NCBI GenBank assembly: GCA_023846275.1
Contig: CM043870.1
Coordinates: 1,921,527-1,985,526 of the forward strand
Direction: 5' to 3'
DNA length: 64,000 nucleotides
From: Vanilla planifolia
Lineage: Eukaryota > Streptophyta > Magnoliopsida > Asparagales > Orchidaceae
Under the pieces are notes generated by a model. The model made no database searches. It was given only the letters and a program-made list of their open reading frames with translations, and was not told the origin of the DNA. A program made the translations under genes and the position numbers. Positions 36,604 through 48,824 of the stretch are shown here, in pieces. Each line of letters opens with the position of its first letter. The stretch's first letter is position 1.

Positions 36604-39600
36604 GAAATAGAAGTAGGTATTAGCTGATGAAAGAAATAAAATTTCTTAGCTTCAAAATGGAGAGATCTGTACAAACAATAGAATACAGTGAAATACATAT
36701 TTTAAAGAAAAGTCATATGGAAAAAAATGCAAAAAAAAAAAAAAGAAACTAAAATAGTTAACTTTAATAGTTATGTGCTTCTATAATGCATTCCATCTAT
36801 TTTATGTAAATGGCATGAAATTAAATAGATGTTGCATTTGAAGGATTCAATGAGCACAAATAATGTCACTGTAATCACACAACAAGAAGAATACTAGTCA
36901 TGTATATCTTATAATTGGGTAAATAAACGAAGAATGTTAATGAAATCAGTGCTCAGTTGCCAATTGAGATTATAAAGGTGACAAATTAAGCAATCAACAA
37001 GAATCAACTAAAATGCTCATAACTTTGAAAGTGAGTTTTATTAGTTCTACATATTTCATTGCAAAAACCCCTAAATTTTTTCAAAATATCTTTGTTCAAT
37101 TCATTTTATAAGAAAAAGCTCTTTTAAGAGTAATTATTACATGCATATGTAACATTAGTGAGAATGCGTAAAATTACTTTTCAAAAAAAAAAGAGAATGC
37201 GTAAAATTTAATATTGATTGTGCATGTGGCATTACCGACCGAGATTACACAGCACCAAGGACACTTTTCTTGTTGAATTTAGATGTGCAAATTATATTAA
37301 AAAATTATAGTTGTTGACACTTATAATATGCCTTTATATATGTACGATTTTTATAAGCACTATTTTCATATCATTTTTTATTATGCTAGTAGACTGTATA
37401 GCTCCATCCATATAATTATTAGCATATAATCATTAATTATATGCACATTTTTCAATGGAAATAATTGCTTGTATGCACATTACCCAATTTAATGAGTGTA
37501 CTATTTTCCTTTCTCCACTCTTTTTATAAGTACATGTGGTTTTATAGACTAAGTGTATATCCTAAATCATAAACATTATCAATTATTATGAGTTCCTAAT
37601 CTTATGAAAACAACTATTTATATGTGTATTATGCATTTTCATACACATTATATTTCATTTCTTTTTCTTTAAAGTGTTTTTTATAATACATGAATAAAAT
37701 AACCTAATTGTCAATAATTTGTGAGGTAATATGCATATTATTAGTTTGGATGAATGATAATTATTTGATGTTGTGAATAAGTGCTTAAATGTTTTATAAA
37801 TTATACCATTTTTTTCATAATATCATTCATTATTTGAAGCTAAAAAGTCAATATTGTTTCTTTATACTTTACTTTTATTGTGGTTTTGGTTGGAGCAAAT
37901 TCTAAAATTTCCAAGATTTAAATTGTTGAACACCTTTGGAGATTTGTTTAGATGATATGTAGATATTAAAAGGGAATTATCATGATTTCTACCTTCTACC
38001 AAAATCATTCAAGGAGAAACAATGTGTGTATCCTTTTCTTCATTCCCTGTGATCTCATCTATTTTTGGTACATGCTTGGTAGACAATGTTGTTTACAAAA
38101 AATGAAAATGGAGGTTATCATCTCTATGTCTCGATTCATTTATCTTATATTCAACACCCAAAATGCCTAAAATCTTGTAATATTTTTTTTATATAGGATG
38201 ATAAGTAGCACTAGGTTATAATTACTCGTTAATTTGACATGGAGTTCACCATTTGCTTGGTGAAGAACAACGAATAAATGCACTATAAGTATTTCAAAAA
38301 CACTTTCAAGATAGAATTCAATCCAACAATGAATCACTTGACAAGGGTCCTCTTGCACCCGTCTCTTACACATCTCATAATATATTAAAAAAATTTAGAG
38401 ATATACTTCTTCACAAAACCATATCCATCGGTTAGTCTCCATTACACCATGACAATGATTTGATATATACCTAACCTATAAGAACCATTCCAATTTTCTC
38501 CATTCTCATAATGATATAAATATACCTTTTTAAGGTCTTACTCTAATTCTTATACATCAGTTAAGACTTGATGCGAAAGTTGTAACTTAGCATCTTCAAG
38601 TTAATTCTTTCCACTCAATGAATAATGCTCAAAATACTGTTTCATACATTCTTCCCAATTAAAATATATCTTAGAAAGTAATCATCCTTTAAAAATGGGA
38701 AGTGCCTGCCTTTCTTCGATTCATCTATGGTTGATCTAATCCTTGGATGGTCACCTTAGACACCTGAATTTCGTTACAAATTTACTCAAAAAGTTGGTAG
38801 ATTGTATCTATTTTGGCATAACATTCAATTGTGTGGGCATGCAATGTAGTCCTTATATGTTCTAGGAGGAAAACGACCTTTCTAGTAGCTCTCGCTAGTA
38901 GTGTAGTTGCTTGGAGTCTCAATCCTTCGCACAACGATCGTGAAATGACAAACACTATTTTGCATAGCAACTTATGCTTAGACACAAATCCGTTAATAGT
39001 CATCGAGCTTTAATACCCAACCTCCAAGTGCATGTATGTGCTATGAAAATTGGAGAGAAGAAGTTTTAAAATTTTCTATTAATTGTAATTTTTGTGAACT
39101 AGAATTAAGTGCAAAACTATTTAAAATTTTAAAATAGTTGTAAAATATGAATTTTTGTCATAAAATTTACCTAGAAAAATTATATTCCTCTTTTACAATT
39201 TAACAAGAAAGTTAAAAAAAATACAAAAGCAAGATTTTCTTTAAATATATTGGTAAATTAAGAAGCATAATGGTAATAGAGATTGGGTAAGCACATTAAC
39301 TACAAAAAGATCAAATCCAAATTTAATGATACCTAAAACATACCACTAAAGAAGAATGCAAACATAATCGGAAAAATAAAATATAAAAGTTTCACATTGA
39401 TGCATAATGAGCAAAATACATACACTAACAAGCCATAATGCAAATAGAAAAGATGAGGTAGGCATGGAGAGGTTTCTTGGAACAAGGAAGAAGGGGTTCA
39501 AGATAGGCAAATGATGGTGGGAGACAATTCCAGGTGCTTGGGTAAGAGAATTACGGTGATCGACATGGGTGGCCAATGAAGGAGCTAATAGAGATAACTT

Positions 39601-40330
39601 AGAGATATGAAAGAATGAGAACGAGGAGGGTGACGAAATGGGAATACATTCGGTGAAGTAGCTAGATGGGATCAGGACTTTAGGGTTTCTATAAATTAAG
39701 GAAGGTGGGTGGTGACAAAGCTCATCATAATGCGTTGGTCAACAAGGACATGGAGAAGGAGGAGAAAGGAAGGGGCGAATAATAAGTAAGGGAATTAAGG
39801 ATTAGACATAGGAAAAGAAGAAGGTTAATTATTATGTTTAGTTTTAGAAGTCTTTTAGGGTTTTTTTTAAGTTTTAAATAAAATGTAGGTATTTTGCAAA
39901 GGAATTTAGTATTTAAAGAAAATTTAAGATTTAGAACATAAAGAAAATATCAGAAGATAGGAATTAAAAAAATTCAAAAGAATTAAAAAAATAATAATAG
40001 GATCAAATTTTGACTTAAGCTTAGCTCTCACTATCATGCCTTAGCACTCTCACTTTTTAAGGCATCTTCGAAATAAGCACCTATTAAATTTCACTCTAAA
40101 CAAATTATTCGCTTAAGAAAAATAAATGGGTAGCACTCAAATCACTAAGTCCTAAAATATCTAACATAATCTCAACATGCCCTATCTATAAGGCCTTCAT
40201 GCATATCATAAAGTTCTCACCTACGATGCAAAACTAAACAATAAAAAATAACTCAACAAATCTTCTAACATGATAGTCCTTTATAAGCCAAAAGCTACAA
40301 ATGTGATGGACTAAAATCAAATAAAATTAT

Positions 40331-40858
40331 TAAAAAAAGAAAAATGTCTAAATATGATTTATCATAATTCAAAAATCTTAAAAATAGCTTAATGGCTTGT
40401 CATTGTTGTCAACTCAACAATAATATATGCTAATGAAATATTGAAGTTGACCCAAAAAAATTAGTGATTACTAGAAAATGCAAGAAGGCACTATAGTTAG
40501 TCCAGGAATAATGTGCCACTAGAAGCATGCTATAATCAACTGCAAAACAAACAATCATTAAAAGGGGATCGAGCAAAGTCATCCAGTAATTACAAAAAAA
40601 AAAAAAAAAAAAAATGTTTAAACATGATCTATCATAACCTAAAAATCTCGACAATTGCCCAACGGCTTGTCATTGATGCCAACTCAACAATAATGCATGC
40701 TAATGAAATATTGAAGTTGACCCAAAAAACTAGTGATGACTAAAAAATACAAGAATGCATTATAGTCCAGGAATAATGTGCCGCTAGAAAAATGCTATAA
40801 TCAATAGCAAAACAAACGATCATTAAAAGGGGATCAAGCAAAGTCATCCAATAACACT
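40331..40858 (+). repeat. Imperfect tandem duplication, period 270 bp, with A-rich junction
   Basis: The unit containing GGCTTGTCATTG..., AATGAAATATTGAAGTTGAC and AAAGGGGATCGAGCAAAGTC occurs twice (for example at 40401 and 40671). A run of 21 adenines (40594-40614) marks the start of the second copy, and an A-rich tract precedes the first. Confidence 0.85.
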
Positions 40859-42511
40859 AAAACAGGTATTTACAGTTAAATAGTCCGACGATGATAATCT
40901 AGCCCGATAAATTCTGAATGGAACCAACTCTAAGTCTAAAATAACAAAGCTAAAGATATAATATTTAGCGGCATGCTGTGCTCTTGCACCATTATTTATA
41001 TGGGCCAAGCGATGCAAAAAACAATCAATAATGCATAACATGGTCCCCAACAATAAGCCAAGTTGCACAAGATAAAGTTATGCTGTAAACAATCTAAAGA
41101 GCATGGTTTTTTGGAAAGAAAAAAGAGTTAACACATGCAAATTTCGAGAAAGGATATGGGGACTTTCTTACACTTACAAAAAGAAAACATAAGAAATGAT
41201 GTTTGTTGAGGAGAGGCATAGCAACAAGACCTCCAAGGGTTTCATGGTCATAATATGAGAAACTTCAAAGAAAATATAGACATTTAGATGCTTCCTAAAT
41301 GGTAGCACATAATCAATCACCTACCTCGTCTTCAACGTGATCTTTTCTTTTTTGTGTAAGGTTCAAAGCTAATGAGGTGGTTCACGAAATTTGAACAATG
41401 CTATCAATACATATGATATTGTCCTACATTGATTAGTTACTTCTTCACACACACTTTATTCGGTCCTTCCCCTTCCTTGCATCACCATAGCTATAATCCG
41501 CCTCCATCAAATGCTCTAAGTGGTTCACACACGTTTTCCTCTTCTTGTTTCCCCTCTTTTTGTCATTTCTAATGATGATGTTGCTCAGGAAGCTGCTTCA
41601 AAGGATGGTTTTTGGTTTTTAGCTGCTGGACAGCCATGAATTCATTTTGTGGTTGAAGGGTTATTGTTGCAACAAACACAAAATCAACCATCCTTCATCC
41701 ACCACATCATGCAAGCCACACAAAACCTTTGCAATACATTGTGCTAAGTCAAAGTCATCACCCTTTTTCTGACCATCTTAATCAAAAATGGTCTCCCCAA
41801 CATTTGCGAACATATTGCAACCAATATCAACCTTGCTTGATTGCACATCAATGGCTTGCTGAGAAATAAAACCCTTCACAATGCACTATAGCACAATGGT
41901 AGGCTAAAGAATATCTAAGATCAACTATAACAAGGTTTTGCATTCCACCATAAAGGTGCAAAGCTAGCAAAACTTTTCCATTGCAACATACACACTTGCC
42001 TTATTATGCCTGACCTTGAGCTACCCATAAGGACCTCCACATCGGAATTGAGGAATTATCATAGAGTAGTGTTGCCCCTCAGTTAAGGTACACTGACAAC
42101 AATAACAGATGTGAAGTGCAAGATATGCACTGCTAATCTGCAATGATGCCAGTGCAATCGCAGCCTACGTCATCGTGAATCTGTCTTCTAGTAGTGTCTG
42201 TAGCATCATCAAGATGAGAGAACACATCTAGAACCTATTGCAAAGTGAAGTCAGACAAAGATTCCCATCACGACAGCAATGAGAAAATACGAATTGGGCC
42301 TTAAAGTCATGAGCAATATCGACAAACCAGAACTGTAATGAAAACATAACGTGAATGGCATACACAAGAAGTAGCTGCATTGAACAAAATGAATCACATG
42401 TTAAAGCATTGTTACTCATTGAAATAGTTATGCTTATTAAGAAATGCTAACCAAATCCTCCAAAGATTCTTAAACTTCTTTGTAGGCCCATCCACATAGC
42501 AATGATAACCT

Positions 42512-42952
42512 ATGAGCTACAATGCACTAGCGACTCCTCGTGCAAGCTGTGAATGGTTGCCTATCAATTTTACTAATGAATCGTGGTCAAACATCCAGGA
42601 GACATTAAAGGATGTAGTAATTAATTGTGCACAGAAGCAGGTTTGTGAATATGAACTACATGATGATGATTGCGTACTTGACAGGATGGCAGCATCCACT
42701 AATTCACATCTTCGGCATATTCTAGCATGTTTGGATGGGTATCCCACTTCAAAAGAATTGCCAAGCCCAGTGATTGTTATCTTATCCTCAACAACAAAGC
42801 TTGTAATCTTTCCACCTATGTTGAAGCCCTTCTCCTCACTATCTCAAATGTGCACTATATGTGCCACAAGAACCATGCTTTGGCACTTTGAGAATGGCAA
42901 AGAATTGCATGACATTTGCATCCTCAAGAATTTTCCACACATACTTGCCTAA
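42512..42952 (+). other. 146-codon open frame of unknown nature
   Basis: An ATG-to-TAA open frame whose composition is less AT-biased than its flanks. The translation contains 6 Cys in the first 90 residues and segments such as CVLDRMAASTNSHLRHILAC. It shows no domain I recognise, no signal peptide and no obvious repeats. Flanking sequence shows broken frames that could continue it, so it may be a fragment of an old transposon or captured gene rather than a functional gene. Confidence 0.2.
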
Positions 42953-44526
42953 AGTGCCAACAATTCTATCATGTATTCACATTGTGCTAGAGTAATGGCA
43001 GCTCACTAACAACAAACTTTCATCAACAATAGCTCGATTCACCAATGACGACTACACACTCGGGTGGCTCCTAACTCAAGGACCCATGACAAAGCTTATG
43101 TATGATGAACAAAAAAGGCACGAAAATAAGGGTGATTTCCACAAACTAAACCATGTGGAGTAAAACAAGAGAACAAAACCATTGGGAAGATAGACTACAA
43201 GCATTCTAAGCATTCCTGCAGTAGGTAAAGAGAATTTAAAATCTATCATAATGGCCCTTCAAAAATCAGAAGAAGAAGCTAAGATCCACAAAATCCCCTC
43301 AAAAACAAAAAGGAAGTAGAGAAGCAATACCTTAAAAACAATGTTTTTAACTCAATGTTCTATTGTCCATGAATTAATATGTGCATGAAAATTATACATT
43401 ATGGATAAACATAATTTGCCAAAAAATAGACATATAACAAATATTTTACGTGCATAAATGAACTTATATAATTAATAATAAAAGCACATAATTTTAAAAA
43501 CACGTGTATGACTTCAGTGCAAAAATAATATACACACATCACAATAGATATATGCATAAAAATAAAATACATGTGTAACTATTTGAATATATGGGAATTA
43601 AAAAAAATTAATCCAAAGAAACATATCTAGGATTATCTAAATTATAAGGATATATTAGCATTGGTTAAATTATGGCCACATTGATAATACATTATATGAA
43701 TATAATTTATAATTTTAAACTTTATTAAATCAAATCCACACAATTTTAGCAATACACATACAAAACCCAACTTTATGCATGTATGATTAAAATTTTTAAA
43801 CATGGTAGTGCAAAAATATGCCCAACTAGAACGTAAACTATGCGTCTAATTGCCCCATTATTTGCACAATTGGAAACAACATCTATCAAATACTTAAATG
43901 ACATTAAGTGCTAACAAGGAAAGATCCCTTGTGCAAAAAAAAAAAAAAAAAAAATGCCCATCAGTTTGCAAAAAAAGATGGATAACAATCAACTCATCCT
44001 CACATATTTAACACATATATCTAACACCTGATAACATCCCCTTATACCTATTATGTCACAGAGTCCACCAAATCATCCAAACCCAAACTTTTAAAAATGA
44101 ACTTTACATATACAATTCATTCAATTAAAAAAAACAACAAGTCCAGATTAGCCTTGTTAACTAAGATCAGCAAGTCGCCCATTTCCTCATTTATAAACCT
44201 TGAACAACCCACCGCAATGTTGGCGCCTGGTAAAGTTGGCGATTTCCAAACTTGATAAGATAACAATTCTCAAACAGCTGATAGAAGATAAACATTTAAA
44301 AAAAACACGCCGAAACAGAAACCCTCCTTTCTCATTAATTGATTCAGCCAGAAAGCAAACATTAATAACATACAAAGATCGTTAATTTCCGCGTCAAAAC
44401 ACCAAACAAATCGTCATCCGGCCGTTCTAATTATACGGATGGATAACCCGAATACTGAAGACAACAAAAGGAGCAGAAGCAAACAGGCAATGCATACAGA
44501 GACCATTGCAGGCATGAAAAATGAAA

Positions 44527-44568
44527 GAAGAAGAAGAAGAAGAAGAAGAAGAAGAAGAAGAAGAAGAA
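44527..44568 (+). repeat. (GAA)14 trinucleotide repeat
   Basis: A perfect GAA run, read as (TTC)14 on the minus strand. TTC/CTT runs are frequent in plant 5' UTRs. The block around it (about 44200-44760) is less AT-rich than its surroundings. Confidence 0.97.
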
Positions 44569-44599
44569 AAACAGATGCAATACAAATCCTTTGCAAACT

Positions 44600-44700
44600 C
44601 TCACCTTTGTTGAAATATCGAAGAAATACGATGCTTATTATGATGATTCTCACCCCAAACCTCTTTCTTTTCCTTCGCGATGAGCTAAGCCATCGGTTAA
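44600..44700 (-). promoter_or_regulatory. Candidate non-coding leader exon (donor at 44605/44604)
   Basis: The minus strand reads CAACAAAG/GTGAGAG, a strong plant splice donor, at the end of a less AT-rich stretch, with the TTC run just inside the putative intron. It could be the first exon of the G3P permease gene (acceptor at 36603) or of an unrelated transcript. No transcript evidence is available. Confidence 0.25.
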
Positions 44701-45148
44701 AGGCAGACAAAAAGGCGTTTTTTTTTTGGGTGGGGAATGCATGAACGATTCCCTGCAATACAAAAAGCTATGATTTTTATCTAGAGATGATGGTCGTCAA
44801 AAACGGTACGGACAAGTGTAGAAAATTCTAACATAATGGGTTAATACATAGTTCTCTTTTAATGTGATCTCATGTACAAGGCCATCGATAGACAAAAAAA
44901 ATTGCAGTCTTCATACTATTATAATTATATAAAATCTATGTTACATCTATTTTTGTATGAAATCATAGAAAAACAAACATCTTGTATTCCAATACTCTAT
45001 ATTGTATTGATATTTCACAATCTTCAATTAGAAGAGGCGACAAATGTTAATAACTTGACGTTGTTGATGATATTTGTTTTTTTTTTAACTATAAGGTCTC
45101 ATACATACATAAGTAAATAAAATTATTTATTTTTTTATCAATATATTT

Positions 45149-46147
45149 AAGTTCAATAATATTTGATGTGAATAAGAAATAATTTTATAAATTTTTTTTA
45201 TCATAAGAATCTAAGTTATAGATAAAAAGTGTTACCTAAAAATTGTATTTCACATATGAAATTATTTTTTTTTTATATAAATGACCCATTCTTCAATAAA
45301 ATTTTAAACATTTTAATTACTTTCAACTAATTCCTAACAATAAATTTCTAAAGTAGGTTTAAAAAAACTTTTTCAAAACTATTTCCTGATGAACTAAAAC
45401 ACATTTAGATGTGAACACTACATCAATGAACGACATCTCTAATCACCAATGTGTTTTTAAAAATTCAATATATTTACAATTGTCAACAATTTTCTACCAA
45501 TTTTATATGTTAAACTTGCATTTAATACAATGTTATTAAATATTAAATTGATTAATAAAAATAATTTTAAAATTATTATTTTAAATAAATATAAAATATT
45601 GTTTTTTAAAAAAATATATTATTAATAAATTACTAATAAAATATTTTTAAGTTTGATGATATTTGGTGTGAATGAGAAATATTTTTATACAATTTTTTAT
45701 CATAATAATCTAAGTTGCAAATAATAGGTGTTACCTAAAAGTTGTGTTTTCCATGCACAATTATTTATTTTCTATACAAATGATTCATTATTCAATAAAA
45801 TATTAAACATTTTAATTGCTTTCAACCATTTCCTAACAAAAAACTTTTGAAATAGATTTGAGCAAAACTTTTCAAAGCTATTTCCTAACTAAATAAAACA
45901 CATTTAGATGTGAACACTACATCAAAGAACAACATTTTCTAATCATCAATGTGTTTTTAAAAATTCAATAGGTTTATAATTGTCAACATTTTTCTACCAA
46001 ATTTATAAGTTAACCTTGCATTTAATACAATGTCATTAAATATTAAATTGATTAATAAAAATAAATTTAGAATTATTATTTTAAACAAATATAAAATATT
46101 GTTTTAAAAATAAAATATATTATTAATAAATTACTAATAAAATAAAT
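45149..46147 (+). repeat. Imperfect tandem duplication of about 500 bp
   Basis: Unit 1 starts near 45149 (AAGTTCAATAATATTTG) and unit 2 near 45659 (AAGTTTGATGATATTTGG). They share ACACATTTAGATGTGAACAC, CAATGTGTTTTTAAAAATTC and TTATTAATAAATTACTAATA. Offsets vary from about 490 to 510 because of indels. No coding potential. Confidence 0.85.
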
Positions 46148-47074
46148 TGATATTATAAAATACTAAAATAACCTTTATTTCAATAAAAAACTTAAATAAT
46201 TTCAATTTTATTTAAAAAAATAAAATTGAGTTTTATACTAAACAAATAATTATTCAATTTTAAACTTTAAAAACATATTTCCAAACTTGATCCAAGTAAT
46301 GAAATACTTATCACATTTTAAAAATTACTTTCATAAGTCAAATTTAAAATTAATATACCAAACAAAATCTAAAACATTTCTTTTCACCATTTGCACTTTT
46401 ATTGTACATTTGTTGGCCTCTTAAGTTCCAAATAGCCTAAATATGTGTCTATGTGTTTATGTGCATGAAAGAAGACATCATAAAGCCCTTTATTATATTA
46501 CTAAGTGAATTTTTCTCATCCGGTCATTTTCTTGTGTTAATATAAATACATTGCAAATAAACAAATATGCATAAAAGAGAGAAAAATAGGTTTGAAGAAC
46601 ATAAAACAAAGATATTATATTGATGAACATAAAAAAAAGATATTATATCACTAAATGTTGAATTTTAATTTTACTATTCACCTTAACATCCAAAAAAATA
46701 AAAAAAAAATTATAACAAAAATGCTACCTTTCCTATTAAAACCAGCATCAAATTGGCCAACAAAAGAAGCATCACAACTGTGATTCGAGAAATCCAAGCA
46801 AATTCCATCATCATCCTTCTTGTTTTGATCATCTTGTGCTTAAAAATTGACCAAGCTCAGCAGCTGAGTACAAGAGAGAAGGCAAACAGTACATGATTAG
46901 CAACGATTATTAAATCAATATTTGTATAAATGAAGCTAAATACCATAAAAAAAAGGAGAACATATATACCATCTTGAGTATGTTATACTACTTATTCTAG
47001 AAATCCAAATAAATTTCACCATCTTCCTTATTCATAGTCATCAATATGCACCATGAACAACTTTAGAAGCAACA
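46148..47074. other. Non-coding AT-rich spacer
   Basis: No feature is seen apart from A-rich runs. Composition changes abruptly at about 47.07 kb, where the GC-rich LINE sequence begins. Confidence 0.6.
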
Positions 47075-48824
47075 AGAAGCTCGTGACGGGGTGCTGCGAA
47101 CGGAAAGCGGGTGACGGGGTGCTGCGAACGGGTGGCCGGTGACGGGGAGCTAGATATGGGAAGGAACTCGTGATGGGAAGCAGGTGGTGGAGGGCTATGA
47201 CGGGGGGCTGGTGACAAACTGCTGGTGACGGGACGTGAGTGACGGAAGGTTAGCGAGGAGAAGCTGGATTCTGACGCTGGTGGTGGAGGCGTAAGTGGAG
47301 GGTGAGGTACTGTGACGGCGCTGGAGACTGGAACAGGGGAACTCACGGCAGGACGGAAAGGAAGGTGCGCACGTGACGGGAAGCTGGTAACAGCTAGTCT
47401 GACGATCGTGCACGTGCATGGGGCATGTGAGAAGCCAAGACCGTTGTGCAGGACTGCCTGGCCACGTGGATCCGGGAATTTTGAATTTGGAATCTTTGGA
47501 ATTTCGCTCCGAGCGGGGGTGTGGGTACATGATTAATTATAAGGACATCTTGCAGTGCAGAATACCGGTTCGTCTTCTTGCATGGTTCTGGGACCCCTGC
47601 AGCCCTAACGGGAAGAAAGATGGCGGGTAACAAGGTGAGGAAGAGCAACAGAAAGATGAGGACTTTTGGGAGCAAATCGCCGGAGAGAGAATGCCTCTCC
47701 TCCACCTCTGAGAGGAAAATGACGGCCGCTGAGAAGAATCTCCTTGCTCCTCAAATTTCAGCTGAAGCGGCGGAGGTATCAATTGAAACTATTGGAACTA
47801 CTGACTCATTGTGTAGCCCGTTGAAGGAGGTGGAATCTGTGGATGCGCTAGTTGTGATACCTGAACGTCAGAACCAGCGTGATGGATGCGGGGGGTAAAA
47901 TGCTAGCCATACCGCGATTGCTAGGCGGATGGAGCTGGGGAATATAGCGCACAAGGCTGAGGAACATGCGGGGAGCGAGCGATCGAAGGGAACCCTTAGC
48001 CCCTAACATGGGGCTGCGGTGAGACTGGAGGCCCATCCAAATAGGATCAGCTTCAGGGAAGCTCTAATAGCAAACAGCAACGCCCCAAGCAGTCGAGTAA
48101 CTTCCTTTGTGCGTCCGGCCAACATTGATGTAAAAGATCGTGCTGCGGGCATGCCTGACCATGTCGAGGGTGGAGATGTCTTTATGTCATCGGAAGCATG
48201 CTATAAGCGTATCGAATTCCACAAGTTCGATTTGGTTGGGCGAGCATACGAGAACACCCTCCCATTCTCCGTCATCGCACGAGTGCTGCTGAAGAGATGG
48301 GGCCATTACAAGAATTTCAGGATCCTCGACCTGTCATCCGGATACTTCTGCATGCATTTTGACTCCATTCGTGATAGGAATGAAGTCTGGTTAGGCGGCC
48401 CGTGGCAAGTCGCAGGTCAAGCCATGGGACTTGACATTTGGACACATGAATTCGGGCCTAACGCCGCAAGGGCGATGTGTGCACCAGTGTGGGTGCGTCT
48501 TCCGTGCCTCCCATTAATATACTGGGATGTGGAGAACATCCTGAGAATTGCTAAGGCAATTAGGGAGCCCTTCTTACTTGATGGATGGAATGCCGATATG
48601 GGTCGAACTTCCTTTTGCTAGGGTGTGCGTCTGGATGGACCTCTCGAAGCCTTTAAAACCAGGCATATGGCTAAAAGGGAAATTTGTAAGAATCTACCAG
48701 GCATTTGAGTATGAGGGACTGCCACGGGTTTGCTTTTCGTGCGGGCATGTTGGTCACCTTGCGGGGCAGTGCAGCACGCATACGTCCCCAGAGGCTGCGC
48801 ACGCATGTACAATGGGAATGACTA
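47075..48824 (+). mobile_element. LINE 5' end, left copy (5' region and most of ORF1), left arm of an inverted repeat
   Basis: A GC-rich 5' region with GGTGACGGG-type minisatellite units leads to an ORF1 start at 47620 (MAGNKVRKSNRKMRT). After a frameshift near 47.9 kb the frame at 48019-48621 contains a DUF4283-type domain (ARVLLKRWGHYKNFRILDLS, WLGGPWQVAGQAMGLDIW). A second frameshift near 48.6 kb leads to a zinc knuckle, CFSCGHVGHLAGQC (C-X2-C-X4-H-X4-C), at about 48730-48770. These are hallmarks of plant L1-type LINE ORF1, an RNA-binding chaperone. The copy stops right after the knuckle. Low decay suggests fairly recent insertion. Confidence 0.88.

Larger units (their letters stand above)
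36604..44200. other. Long non-coding stretch upstream of the G3P permease
   Basis: AT-rich throughout, without a convincing gene. A faint gag-like trace lies on the minus strand around 38.2-38.8 kb, but I could not establish a family. The open frame at 42512-42952 and the tandem repeat near 40.3-40.9 kb are listed separately. If the permease has a distal leader exon, much of this is its 5'-UTR intron. Confidence 0.5.

Noticed and set aside
38160..38780. Possible gag-like remains on the minus strand
   Set aside because: Only vague resemblance; no zinc knuckle or ordered motifs could be shown.
44414..44758. Overlapping frames on both strands with a poly-Arg or poly-Leu run
   Set aside because: They are produced by the (GAA)14 microsatellite; neither side has conserved or plausible protein sequence.
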